A stretch of 64,000 bases of DNA from NCBI GenBank assembly GCA_023954415.1, contig JAMLIB010000004.1, positions 124,001 to 188,000 of the forward strand. The letters run 5' to 3'. The position numbers were made by a program, and so were the translations under genes. The DNA comes from Trueperaceae bacterium (GTDB taxonomy: Bacteria > Deinococcota > Deinococci > Deinococcales > Trueperaceae). The stretch's first letter is position 1, and each line of letters starts with the position of its first letter. A model generated the notes under the pieces. The model worked only from the letters and a program-made list of their open reading frames with translations, made no database searches and had not been told where the DNA came from. This document shows positions 17,747-25,386 of the stretch, piece after piece.

Positions 17747-17799
17747 GCGCGTCTCCGGCGCTTGGCGGCGCCTGGATGATCATCGAGGTTTGAGTCCTC

Positions 17800-17830
17800 G
17801 AACGCGGCTCCGGGCGGGGCCGCGTTCTTC
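17800..17830 (+). terminator. hairpin between rpmA and obgE
   Basis: A 9-bp perfect stem (GAACGCGGC, 17800-17808, with 17819-17827) and 10-base loop is followed by TTC just before the obgE ATG. It may attenuate read-through from the ribosomal protein genes into obgE. The U tail is short, so it may instead be an RNA-processing or translation-control structure. Confidence 0.4.
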
Positions 17831-19279
17831 ATGGAGCGAGTGAGAGTCGTGGCGTTCAGGGACGTACTAGACATCGAAGTGCACGGCGGCAAGGGCGGCG
17901 ACGGCGGCCTGTCGTTCATGCGCCTCAAGTACATACCCAAGGGCGGCCCCGACGGCGGGCACGGCGGCAAGGGCGGCTCGGTCCTGCTGCGCGCGGTGGA
18001 CGACATAACGTCGCTCGACCGGCTCGTGGGCCGCACCCACTTCAAGGCCCCCGTCGGTCAACAGGGCGAGGGTCGCAACAAGGCCGGCTTGGGCGGCGGC
18101 GACCTCTACATCGACGTGCCCGTCGGCACGCTGGCCACCGACCGCGACACGGGCGAGCTCGTCGCCGACCTGGTCGAGGTCGGCCAGACGGCCGTCGCCG
18201 CCGCCGGCGGCAGCGGCGGGCGCGGCAACTCGACGTTCGCGACCAGCACCAGGCGCGCCCCGCGCTTCGCCGAGAAGGGGGCGCCGGGCGTCAGCCGCCG
18301 GCTGCGCCTTGAGCTGCGCACCATCGCGGACGTGGGGCTCGTCGGCTACCCCAACGCCGGCAAGTCGAGCCTTCTGGCCGCCCTCTCGAACTCCAGGCCG
18401 GCCATCGCCTCCTACCCCTTCACGACGCTCAGCCCGAACCTGGGTGTCGTCGACCTGGACATGCGGCGCCTCACCATGGCCGACATCCCCGGCATCATCG
18501 AGGACGCCCACAAGGGCAAGGGCCTTGGCCTCGAGTTCCTGCGGCACATCTCCCGGACCCGCCTCCTCGTCTTCGTGCTCGACGTCTCCGACGCCCCGGC
18601 CAAGACCCTGGCCGCCCTGCGTTTCGAGCTGGGCGAGTACGACCCCGAGCTGCTCGAGCGTCCCGCGCTGCTCGTGCTCAACAAGACGGACCTGGTGACG
18701 CCCGACGAGCTGGCGTTGGTCGAGACCGAGTTCGACGACGTCGGCATGCCCTTCGCGGCCGTGTCCGCCCTGGACGGCATCGGGCTAGACGACCTCAAGG
18801 AGCGCCTGTTCGAGCTGTTGCCGCCCCGGCCGCGGCCCGTGGCCGAGACGGCGACGCCGCGCGTGAGGCTGGAGCCGGTGGTAGTCAAGCGCGACATGTC
18901 CGGCACGGGCTGGGTCGTGACCGGCAGCGAGCTCGAGGCCGTGGTCGCGCGCTTCGACCCCGCCAACCCGGAGGCGGTCGCCTACCTGCAGCACACGTTC
19001 AAGGGGCAGGGCGTCAACCAACTGCTCAAGCAGGCCGGCGCCCGCTCGGGCGACGAGGTGCAGATCGGCGGCGCGATCTTCGACTACTTCGACGACACCG
19101 CCGCCGAGCCTGCCGTGCCGTCGCAGGCGGACGCCGACCGCGCCGGCAAGCGCTACCTGGAGGGGTTGGAGGGGGAGCCGGGCGGCGAGTTCGACGAGGA
19201 CGGCCCCACCGCCGGCGGCCTCGCGGGGGAAGAGCAAGAACAAGAAGAGGACCGGGGCGGACTGGACGAGACGGAGTAG
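17831..19279 (+). CDS. obgE: Obg GTPase with OCT domain
   Basis: A 482-residue Obg/CgtA GTPase. The glycine-rich Obg fold is at about residues 7-160 ([20 protein letters not shown]). The G domain shows G1 [10 protein letters not shown]2 around [11 protein letters not shown]3 DIPGIIE, G4 NKTD and G5 SALDG. A C-terminal OCT domain (about 335-415, [20 protein letters not shown]) follows, as in Thermus and Firmicutes Obg, then an acidic tail rich in E, D and Q. Obg acts in ribosome 50S assembly and stringent control. The start may instead be the GTG at 17849, which aligns better with Thermus Obg; ATG at 17831 is kept as the longest frame. Confidence 0.96.
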   Translation: MERVRVVAFRDVLDIEVHGGKGGDGGLSFMRLKYIPKGGPDGGHGGKGGSVLLRAVDDITSLDRLVGRTHFKAPVGQQGEGRNKAGLGGGDLYIDVPVGTLATDRDTGELVADLVEVGQTAVAAAGGSGGRGNSTFATSTRRAPRFAEKGAPGVSRRLRLELRTIADVGLVGYPNAGKSSLLAALSNSRPAIASYPFTTLSPNLGVVDLDMRRLTMADIPGIIEDAHKGKGLGLEFLRHISRTRLLVFVLDVSDAPAKTLAALRFELGEYDPELLERPALLVLNKTDLVTPDELALVETEFDDVGMPFAAVSALDGIGLDDLKERLFELLPPRPRPVAETATPRVRLEPVVVKRDMSGTGWVVTGSELEAVVARFDPANPEAVAYLQHTFKGQGVNQLLKQAGARSGDEVQIGGAIFDYFDDTAAEPAVPSQADADRAGKRYLEGLEGEPGGEFDEDGPTAGGLAGEEQEQEEDRGGLDETE

Positions 19280-19317
19280 GCGGTCGCCCAGACCCTACCT
19301 GCCGGCGTCCGAGCGCA

Positions 19318-19358
19318 TGCTAACTTCACGTCAACGCCGCCCCGCCGTCACGGCGGGG
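19318..19358 (+). promoter_or_regulatory. extended -10 promoter and 5' hairpin before yqeK
   Basis: TGCTAACTT (19318-19326) is an extended -10 element; the same nine bases occur at 28425-28433 before the sufT-like gene. It is followed by an 8-bp stem CCCCGCCG-TCA-CGGCGGGG (19340-19358) that would sit at the 5' end of the transcript, upstream of the GAGGAG ribosome site. The hairpin has no U tail, so it is more likely an mRNA stabiliser than a terminator. Confidence 0.45.
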
Positions 19359-19374
19359 TGCAAACGAGGAGAAC

Positions 19375-20004
19375 TTGAGACCTAGCTCCGACCACGCGAA
19401 CCCGCCAAGCCCGCGGCAGGCCGAGGCGCCCTGCGACAACCCTCTCGTCGCCCCTTACTGTCGGCTGGTGCGTGCGTCCGTCACGGAGGAGCGCTTCGGA
19501 CACATCCTGCGCGTCGCGCAGACCGCGCTCGCCATCGGCAAGTCGAACGGCTTCTCCGCCGAGGAGCTCGAGGAGGTGGCGCTCGCCGCCGTCCTTCACG
19601 ACGCGGCCCGCGACATGCGCGACGAGCAGCTCAAGCGCCTCGCCCCGCCTGAGTGTGAGTTGGAGGCCGAGCACCCCATCGTCCTGCACGGCCGCGCGGC
19701 TCGCACGCTGGCCGAGCGGTGGGGGGTGACGGACGCGGTGGTCCTCGAGGCGGTGGAAGGGCACGTCTTCGGCGTGCCGGACGGCCACATGGTCGGGATG
19801 AGCGTCTACGTCGCAGACGTGTGCGAGCCGGGTCGCGGCGTCAACGACGACCTCAGGGAGCTGGCCATGCTCGACCTCGGGGCGGCGTACCGGCAGGCGG
19901 TCGCCTCGAAGGTGGATTACCTTCGCCGCACCGGCAAACCGGTCCATCACGCCACTTTGGCGGCCTACGCCAGCTTCTCGTCGGCGGGTCGGCATGACGC
20001 GTAG
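19375..20004 (+). CDS. yqeK: YqeK-type HD-domain hydrolase
   Basis: A 209-residue HD-domain protein. Core motifs are RFGHILRVAQTALAIG (metal His), AAVLHDAARDM (HD pair), EHPIVLHGRAARTLAERWGV and AVEGHVFGVPDG, then YVADVCEPGR with a metal Asp. YqeK proteins are symmetrical Ap4A hydrolases, usually next to nadD and rsfS; here rsfS is two genes downstream, but nadD is not seen. The TTG start at 19375 has GAGGAG only 3 nt upstream. The first 25 residues are Pro/Ser-rich and not conserved, so an internal start such as GTG near LVRASVTEERF is possible. The 3' end overlaps the LCP gene by 11 bases. Confidence 0.88.
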   Translation: MRPSSDHANPPSPRQAEAPCDNPLVAPYCRLVRASVTEERFGHILRVAQTALAIGKSNGFSAEELEEVALAAVLHDAARDMRDEQLKRLAPPECELEAEHPIVLHGRAARTLAERWGVTDAVVLEAVEGHVFGVPDGHMVGMSVYVADVCEPGRGVNDDLRELAMLDLGAAYRQAVASKVDYLRRTGKPVHHATLAAYASFSSAGRHDA

Positions 20005-21295
20005 ACGGGCGCGCCTGCTCTCGCTTCTCGGCATCCTGGTGGCGGTCGTCGGGTTGGCGGGCTACTGGCTCACGCGCGACGTCGACCGCAAGGCGCTCAG
20101 CGACGACCAGCGCCGCCTGATCGGCCTCGAGGACGACGAGTTCCACGCCAGCTTCCTGATCGCGGGTCGCGACGTCGTCTACAACGGCACCTCCACGCCC
20201 GTATACGGGGCGAACGGGGAGATCGTCGCCTGGAACTTCCGCGGCTATCACGGCGCCGAGGGCACCCTGACGGACACCATCCTCTACGTGGATATCCAGG
20301 GCGACGACATCTCGGTCGTCGCCATCCCCCGCGACCTCTGGTTGACGGCCGAGGTCGCCAGGATCAACTCCATGTACGCGTGGTACGGGGCTCAGGGGCT
20401 CCTGGAGCACGTCGAGGCCATCCTCGGGGTCCCCATCGACTACTACGTGATCATCAAGCTCGACATCTTCCAGAACCTCGTCGACGCCCTTGGTGGCGTG
20501 GTGGTCGACGTGCCGTACCGCATGGACTACGACGACAACGCCGGCAACCTGCACATCCATTTCGCGGCCGGTCCCCGCCTCATGAGCGGTGAGGACGCCG
20601 CCAAGTTCGTCCGCTTCCGCCACTCGCTGCGGGGCGACATCGACAGGATCGACAACGTCAAGCGGCTAGCTTACGCGCTGCTCCAGAAGGTGAAGGATCT
20701 CAACGTGCGCGCCGTCACGAAGGTGCCGGAGCTGATGGACACGTTCTTCAGCGATGTCGAGACGAACGCGACCATCACCATCGCGCGCGAGCTCGTCCAG
20801 CGGGTGGGCGGCCTCGTCCTGGCCAACACCGCCACCTTGCCCAACTACGAGAAGGAGGACGGCGTCCCCGGGGTCGTTTACTACGATCCCGCGGCGGTCA
20901 ACGCCTTCATGGCCGCCACTTTCGGCGGCGAGGCCCGCACGTTCAAGGAGGCCCCCGACGCCACGCTCCTCGTGACGGACAGCAGCGGGCAGCCCGGGGC
21001 GCTCGACTGGTACGTCGACCACCTTCTGGCCCTCGGCGTTCCGGAGGCCAACATCATCACGCGCACGGGCTCGGCCGGCGACCAGTCGCCCACACGCCTC
21101 CTCGCCACGCTCGCCTCGTGGGAGGACGCCGACTACTACGCCGACATGCTCAACGTCGGCAAGCAGCAGATCGACCGTTTCTCGCCCGTCCAGCGGCGTT
21201 CGGTGCAGCTCGAGCTCGTGCTCGGCGCCGACGCCATCTCCAGGACGTCCGTGAGGACCGACTCGACCGTAGCCAGCGGCGACGCTGGCGAGTGA
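19994..21295 (+). CDS. LytR-CpsA-Psr (LCP) family cell-wall ligase
   Basis: A 433-residue single-pass membrane protein: basic N-terminus MTRRRARLLSLLGILVAVVGLAGYW, then an extracytoplasmic LCP domain (about 75-260). Conserved pieces are TLTDTILYVDIQGDDISVVAIPRDLW (with the catalytic Arg), RINSMYAWYG, GVPIDYYVIIKLDIFQNLVDALGGV and AAKFVRFRHSLRGDIDRIDNVKR. A C-terminal region (about 330-400) resembles LytR_C. LCP enzymes transfer lipid-linked glycopolymers to peptidoglycan, so this may attach the secondary polymer that SLH proteins such as SlpA bind; that link is inference. It sits between yqeK and rsfS, as in several Deinococcota. Confidence 0.9.
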   Translation: MTRRRARLLSLLGILVAVVGLAGYWLTRDVDRKALSDDQRRLIGLEDDEFHASFLIAGRDVVYNGTSTPVYGANGEIVAWNFRGYHGAEGTLTDTILYVDIQGDDISVVAIPRDLWLTAEVARINSMYAWYGAQGLLEHVEAILGVPIDYYVIIKLDIFQNLVDALGGVVVDVPYRMDYDDNAGNLHIHFAAGPRLMSGEDAAKFVRFRHSLRGDIDRIDNVKRLAYALLQKVKDLNVRAVTKVPELMDTFFSDVETNATITIARELVQRVGGLVLANTATLPNYEKEDGVPGVVYYDPAAVNAFMAATFGGEARTFKEAPDATLLVTDSSGQPGALDWYVDHLLALGVPEANIITRTGSAGDQSPTRLLATLASWEDADYYADMLNVGKQQIDRFSPVQRRSVQLELVLGADAISRTSVRTDSTVASGDAGE

Positions 21296-21327
21296 CAAGT
21301 GCCAGGCGGGCAGCCGCCGGAGGGATC

Positions 21328-21702
21328 TTGACGAGAGAACAGCACCGGGAGGCCGAGGGCCTACCAGAAGGCGTGCAGACGATAGTCGACGCGCTCGACG
21401 ACAAGCGGGCGGTCGACATCAGCGTCCTCGACCTGCGGAGCGTGTCCGAGACGCTCGACTGCTTCATCGTGGCGAGCGGCGAGTCCAGCCTCCAGCTCAG
21501 GGCGTTGGAGGAGGAAGTGCTGGTGCGCTGCAAGGCGGAGGGCCGGTTGGCGCGCGGCGTCGAGGGCCCGTCCGAACGTTGGGTGCTCATCGACTACGGC
21601 CCGGTCGTCGTCCACCTGATGAGCCCGGAGGCCCGCGACTTCTACGACCTCGAGGGCCTCTGGGCCGACGCCGAGCGCGTGGAAGTGATACCGACCAGAT
21701 GA
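21328..21702 (+). CDS. rsfS: ribosomal silencing factor RsfS
   Basis: A 124-residue RsfS/YbeB/Iojap protein. Key segments are TIVDALDDKRAVDISVLDLR, ETLDCFIVASGESSLQLRALEEEV and GVEGPSERWVLIDYGPVVVHLMSPEARDFYDLEGLW. It binds L14 and blocks subunit joining under starvation. The TTG at 21328 has a strong CGGAGGGA just upstream. A GTG at 21292, overlapping the LCP stop as GTGA, is in frame and would add 12 residues, but has no ribosome site. The gene overlaps yraN by 4 bases (ATGA). Confidence 0.95.
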   Translation: MTREQHREAEGLPEGVQTIVDALDDKRAVDISVLDLRSVSETLDCFIVASGESSLQLRALEEEVLVRCKAEGRLARGVEGPSERWVLIDYGPVVVHLMSPEARDFYDLEGLWADAERVEVIPTR

Positions 21703-22058
21703 ACGGCGCGCGCGCCGAGCGGCATTGGGCCGAGGCGGCGGCGCGTGGTCACCTCGAGAAGCTCGGCTACCGCCACCTGGCCAGCAACTACCGTTTACGC
21801 GGCGGTGAGCTCGACCTCGTCATGGAGGACGGGTCCGTCATCGTCGTGGTCGAGGTCAAGCAGCGCAAGGACGCGCGCTTCGGACACCCCCTCGAGGCCA
21901 TCGACGCCCGCAAGCTCCGGCGATTGAGGCGCGCGGCCATGCACTACGCGCAGGCGGCCGGTGGCGGGGCCGGCGCGCGGCTGCGCCTCGACGCTGTCGT
22001 CCTATTGGGCGATGAGGGCGGTTACAGCCTCCAGCACGTCCGCGACGTGGGATGGTGA
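21699..22058 (+). CDS. UPF0102 / YraN-family endonuclease-like protein
   Basis: A 119-residue protein of the YraN family, which has the restriction-endonuclease fold. Visible motifs are [37 protein letters not shown] and [18 protein letters not shown], giving the ExK-like active-site residues E-x-D...[18 protein letters not shown] is the conserved basic helix. The cellular role is not established; a part in DNA processing is suspected. ATG overlaps the rsfS stop. Confidence 0.88.
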   Translation: MNGARAERHWAEAAARGHLEKLGYRHLASNYRLRGGELDLVMEDGSVIVVVEVKQRKDARFGHPLEAIDARKLRRLRRAAMHYAQAAGGGAGARLRLDAVVLLGDEGGYSLQHVRDVGW

Positions 22059-22714
22059 GCGTGACGGCGCGCGCGGTCGGGAGCGGAAGGCCGGTGCGGG
22101 TGAAGGTCTGTGGCATCACGTCCGTCGCCGACGCCCTGGTGGCCGAGGCGGCGGGGGCGGACGCCGTCGGCCTGATCTTCGCTCCGGGCTCGAGGCGGCG
22201 GGTGACGCCGGAGGTGGCGGCGGAAGTCTGTTCGGCGCTCGGCCCGTTCATAGCGCGGATCGGCGTGTTCGTCGACGCCGACCTCGCCGAGGTCGGCGGC
22301 CTGGTCCACGGCTTGCGCCTCACGGGCGTCCAGCTCCACGGCGGCGAGTCCGCCGCCTACGCCCGCGAGGTGGCCAAGGCCACGAAGGTCCTGCGCGCGC
22401 TCCCCTTCACCCCCGGGCTCACGCCTGCCGACCTCGGCGACTACGGAGCGGACGCCGTCCTGCTCGACGCCGCCACGCCCGGTTCCGGCCTCGCGTTCGC
22501 CTGGGACGCCGCCGCGCCGGCCTGGCGCGCCTGGCCGCGGCTCGTGCTCGCCGGCGGCCTGACGCCCGACAACGTCGCCGCGGCGGTGTTGGCCCTCGAG
22601 CCGTACGCCGTCGACGTGGCGAGCGGGGTGGAGGCGCGGCCCGGCGTCAAGGACCCGGAGGCCGTCAGAGCCTTCGTGATGGCCGCCAAGGGTGCGAGCG
22701 TGACGCTGGTCTGA
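22052..22714 (+). CDS. trpF: phosphoribosylanthranilate isomerase
   Basis: A 220-residue TIM barrel. [34 protein letters not shown] is the TrpF signature with the catalytic Cys in [27 protein letters not shown] (general acid Asp) and [16 protein letters not shown] with [16 protein letters not shown] complete the barrel. It makes CdRP in tryptophan synthesis. It overlaps yraN by 7 bases and is alone among trp genes here. The first 15 residues are extra; the GTG at 22061 is another possible start. Confidence 0.95.
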   Translation: MVSVTARAVGSGRPVRVKVCGITSVADALVAEAAGADAVGLIFAPGSRRRVTPEVAAEVCSALGPFIARIGVFVDADLAEVGGLVHGLRLTGVQLHGGESAAYAREVAKATKVLRALPFTPGLTPADLGDYGADAVLLDAATPGSGLAFAWDAAAPAWRAWPRLVLAGGLTPDNVAAAVLALEPYAVDVASGVEARPGVKDPEAVRAFVMAAKGASVTLV

Positions 22715-22740
22715 GGCTGCGGGGGCGCCCGCGCCCGGAT

Positions 22741-22814
22741 GGCCTCGCGGGCGTGTGGTCGGTGCCATGGCGCAAGGCGTTAGCGACCCCTCATAGCAAG
22801 GCCTCGCGGGCGTG
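22741..22814. repeat. 15-bp direct repeat downstream of trpF
   Basis: GGCCTCGCGGGCGTG occurs at 22741-22755 and 22800-22814, spaced by 44 bases, and the 11 bases after each copy are also similar (GGTCGGTGCC / GGTTCGTGCA type). It lies at the start of a 500-base stretch (22715-23214) without a recognisable gene. Confidence 0.6.
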
Positions 22815-22906
22815 CGGTTCGTGCATACGGCACCCGGGCGCATGCAGTGGTTGGACCGGAGGAGCGCCGTTTGGTCCCTTGCCCCGTGTTCATCGGGCTA
22901 ACGGAG

Positions 22907-23103
22907 TTATCCACAAAGAGGGCCCGTTCTCCACAGGCTTGTGGACAAGCGGCGAGTGCGGAACCGGGCCTTCGCCAGCCGCCCGATGAGCACGAGATGT
23001 TTGTGAACTTAGCGTCCCTGACGGCATCTCTCGCGGTCGCCCCGAACGATCCCCGCCCTACCAGTCGGAACGGGTGCTTGTCAAGACCGCCGGGTTATCC
23101 ACA
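22907..23103. promoter_or_regulatory. cluster of DnaA-box-like 9-mers in a 500-bp gene-free stretch
   Basis: Perfect TTATCCACA boxes are at 22907-22915 and 23095-23103. One-mismatch boxes are TTCTCCACA at 22927-22935 and, on the minus strand, TTGTCCACA (22940-22948). This is the standard DnaA recognition sequence, also used in Thermus. No dnaA, dnaN, rpmH, gidA or parAB gene is nearby and no AT-rich unwinding element is evident. It may be a DnaA-titration or DnaA-regulated site, or part of a displaced origin. The rest of 22715-23214 shows only the direct repeat at 22741-22814. Confidence 0.55.
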
Positions 23104-23214
23104 GACCTTGCCCCTATTGCCACATGCCCGAGCCGGCGGGAGACCGCGGAGCCGCGCCCAGGTAGTACGCTAGCTCCGAGACATTCGCTAGCACCATCGT
23201 CCTGGGAGGCGAAC

Positions 23215-23523
23215 GTGAAGACGGTAACGATCAGCGGAGCCAGGCGCTTCTCACTCGAGTCCGTGCAACGCCGGACCTTGGTGGAGGAGGCTGAGCTGCT
23301 CGTGGAGCTCATCTGCTTCGAGGCCGGACAAGGCGATGAGCCGAGCAGCCCCGCCGGGAGCGTCGTCTACCAAGTTCTGGAAGGCGAGGCGCTCGTGCGC
23401 TCGGGAGGCGCGACCACCCGCCTCGGTAAGGGCAAGCTACTGAGCCTCGTGGCGCACACCGAGCACGCGCTCGAGAACGCGGGCGGCGGTCTGTTGGTGG
23501 TGCTCGCGACCTCGGCGCGGTGA
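23215..23523 (+). CDS. small cupin-domain protein
   Basis: A 102-residue single-domain cupin: residues 50-98 read GSVVYQVLEGEALVRSGG, then LGKGKLLSLVAHTEHALENAGGGLLVVLAT, the usual G(x)5-G-x-A and H-A-x-x-N pattern. Only some of the metal ligands of the classical motif are kept. The GTG at 23215 is chosen because GGAGG stands 6 nt before it; the frame is open to 23074 without conserved sequence. The stop overlaps the next gene's GTG by 4 bases. Function unknown; small cupins often bind a metal or a small ligand and modulate a neighbour. Confidence 0.7.
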   Translation: MKTVTISGARRFSLESVQRRTLVEEAELLVELICFEAGQGDEPSSPAGSVVYQVLEGEALVRSGGATTRLGKGKLLSLVAHTEHALENAGGGLLVVLATSAR

Positions 23524-25280
23524 GCGAGGGCCGGCGTTCCGCCGGGCAGCGTTCCGCCGGGCAGCGTTCCGCCGGGCAGCGTTCCGCCGGGCAGGGCGGG
23601 CCGGACGGCCCCGCCGGGCTGGGCGAGGGCATCGCGCTCGAGAAGCGCCGTGCGGCGCCCTTCCACACGAACAGGCGCGCCTGGGCCACTGAGCGGGAGC
23701 GTCTGAGCGAGCAGCGCGGCGCGGTCGCGCTGGGCGGGGGCCTCGCGGCTGCCGCCAGGCAGCATGCGAAGGGCCGCCTGACGGCCCGCGAGCGGATCGC
23801 GCGCCTCCTCGACGAAGGCGCGGGGTTCGACGAGCTCATGACGTTCGCCGGCTTCGGCATGTACCCAGACGAGGGCGGCGCGCCGGCCGGCGGCGTGATC
23901 ACGGGCATCGGCAAGGTCGCCGGGCGCGACTGGATGGTCATCGCCAACGACGCGACGGTGAAGGCGGGCGCGTTCTTCCCGATAACGGCCAAGAAGGTCA
24001 TCCGCGCCCAGACGATCGCGTACGAGAACCGCATCCCGACCGTCTACCTCGTCGACTCCGCGGGCGTCTACCTGCCCATGCAGGACGAGATCTTCCCCGA
24101 TCAGGACGACTTCGGCCGCGTGTTCTACCTGAACGCCAGGATGAGCGCGGCCGGCATCCCGCAGCTCGCCGCCATCATGGGCAACTGCGTGGCGGGCGGC
24201 GCCTACCTGCCGGTCATGTGCGACACGCTCGTCATGACGGAAGGCTCCGGCCTCTACCTGGCGGGCCCGGCGCTCGTGCGCGCCGCCATCGGTCAGCAGG
24301 TCGAGAGCGAGGAGCTCGGCGGCGCCGCCATGCACTCCGACACGTCCGGCACCGTCGACTTCAAGGAGCCCGACGACGACCGCGCCATCTGGCGCCTGAG
24401 ACGGCTCGCCGCGACGTACGCGGAGCGGCCCGTGGCGCGGTGGGCGGCGGGGCGCAAGCCGACGGTCGCGCCGCGTTTCGACGGGGACGAGCTGACGGGC
24501 ATCCTTCCAGTGGACGGCGGCACGCAGACCTATGACGTCAGACAAGTGCTCGCGCGCCTGCTCGACGGTTCGGAGCTGGACGAGTTCAAGCGCGACTACG
24601 GACCGACCCTCGTGACCGGCTGGGGGCGCATCGGCGGCTACGCTGTCGGCGTCGTCGCCAACCAGAAGCTCGTCGTCAAGCGCTCCCGCCGCCTAGAGGT
24701 TGGGGGAGTGATCTACGCCGACGCCGCAGACAAGGCGGCCCGGTTCGTGCTCGACTGCAACCAGGCCGGCGTGCCCATCGTTTTCTTCCACGACGTCAAC
24801 GGTTTCATGGTGGGGCGCGAGAGCGAACAGGAAGGGATCATCAGGCGCGGCGCCAAGCTCGTGAGCGCGGTGAGCAACAGCGTCGTGCCGCGCCTCAGCG
24901 TGATCATGGGCGGCTCGTACGGGGCCGGCCACTACGCCATGAGCGGCAAGGCGTACGCCCCGCGCTTCATCTTCGCCCTGCCGAGCGCCCGCTACAGCGT
25001 GATGGGCGCCCAGCAGGCCGCCAAGACGATCATGGACATCCAGGCCGCGCGCCTAGCACGCTCCGGCGCCGAACCGGACGACACCGCCCTCGCGGACCTT
25101 TACGAGCGCGTCAAGGCCGACTACGCCGCCGCCCTCGACATCCGCTACGGCGCCGCCCGGCTGTGGGTCGACGAGGTCGTGCTGCCGGACGAGCTGCGCG
25201 CCAGGCTGATCCGGGCGCTCGACGCCTGCGCCACCGACACGCAGGCCGGCGAGATGCGCCTCGGCGTGTTCCAGACCTAG
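23520..25280 (+). CDS. acyl-CoA carboxylase, carboxyltransferase (beta) subunit
   Basis: A 586-residue carboxyltransferase of the PccB/MccB type, with both crotonase-like halves. N-half: GRLTARERIARLLDEG, VYLVDSAGVYLPMQDEIFPDQDDFGRVFYLNARMS and IMGNCVAGGAYLPVMCD. C-half: LVTGWGRIGGYAVGVVANQ, IVFFHDVNGFMVGRESEQEGIIRRGAKLV and MGGSYGAGHYAM. It transfers carboxyl from biotin to an acyl-CoA. The HDVNGFMVG block is closest to methylcrotonyl/geranyl-CoA carboxylases, but substrate cannot be fixed. The biotin carboxylase/carrier subunit is not adjacent. The first 35 residues contain a perfect tandem repeat (RSAGQ x4) not expected in the family. GTG start overlaps the cupin stop. Confidence 0.92.
   Translation: MSEGRRSAGQRSAGQRSAGQRSAGQGGPDGPAGLGEGIALEKRRAAPFHTNRRAWATERERLSEQRGAVALGGGLAAAARQHAKGRLTARERIARLLDEGAGFDELMTFAGFGMYPDEGGAPAGGVITGIGKVAGRDWMVIANDATVKAGAFFPITAKKVIRAQTIAYENRIPTVYLVDSAGVYLPMQDEIFPDQDDFGRVFYLNARMSAAGIPQLAAIMGNCVAGGAYLPVMCDTLVMTEGSGLYLAGPALVRAAIGQQVESEELGGAAMHSDTSGTVDFKEPDDDRAIWRLRRLAATYAERPVARWAAGRKPTVAPRFDGDELTGILPVDGGTQTYDVRQVLARLLDGSELDEFKRDYGPTLVTGWGRIGGYAVGVVANQKLVVKRSRRLEVGGVIYADAADKAARFVLDCNQAGVPIVFFHDVNGFMVGRESEQEGIIRRGAKLVSAVSNSVVPRLSVIMGGSYGAGHYAMSGKAYAPRFIFALPSARYSVMGAQQAAKTIMDIQAARLARSGAEPDDTALADLYERVKADYAAALDIRYGAARLWVDEVVLPDELRARLIRALDACATDTQAGEMRLGVFQT
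23535..23594 (+). repeat. four perfect 15-bp tandem repeats
   Basis: CGTTCCGCCGGGCAG is repeated four times without a mismatch at 23535-23594, in frame near the N-terminus of the carboxyltransferase gene, encoding RSAGQ units. Unit length is a multiple of three, so copy-number change would not shift the frame. Confidence 0.9.
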
Positions 25281-25327
25281 GGAGCCGGGCGCGCGGGCGC
25301 GTCGCCGGGGTCGAGGCCGAGCGACGC

Positions 25328-25378
25328 TAGGCGTACGCCTACCGGGCGGCACGACCCATCGCGGTTAGCCGCTAGACT
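25328..25378 (+). promoter_or_regulatory. 14-bp palindrome and leaderless -10 box before the vWA gene
   Basis: TAGGCGTACGCCTA at 25328-25341 is a perfect palindrome. TAGACT at 25373-25378 is a -10 box ending 8 nt before the ATG at 25387, without a ribosome site, so the mRNA is probably leaderless. The palindrome lies about 32 bases upstream of the -10, in the -35 zone, and could be an operator. The remaining bases of 25281-25386 show nothing else. Confidence 0.4.
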
Positions 25379-25386
25379 GCACGTCG

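Noticed and set aside
22907..23103. Chromosomal origin oriC
   Set aside because: DnaA boxes are present, but no dnaA, dnaN, rpmH or parAB gene and no AT-rich element is nearby; kept only as a DnaA-related site.
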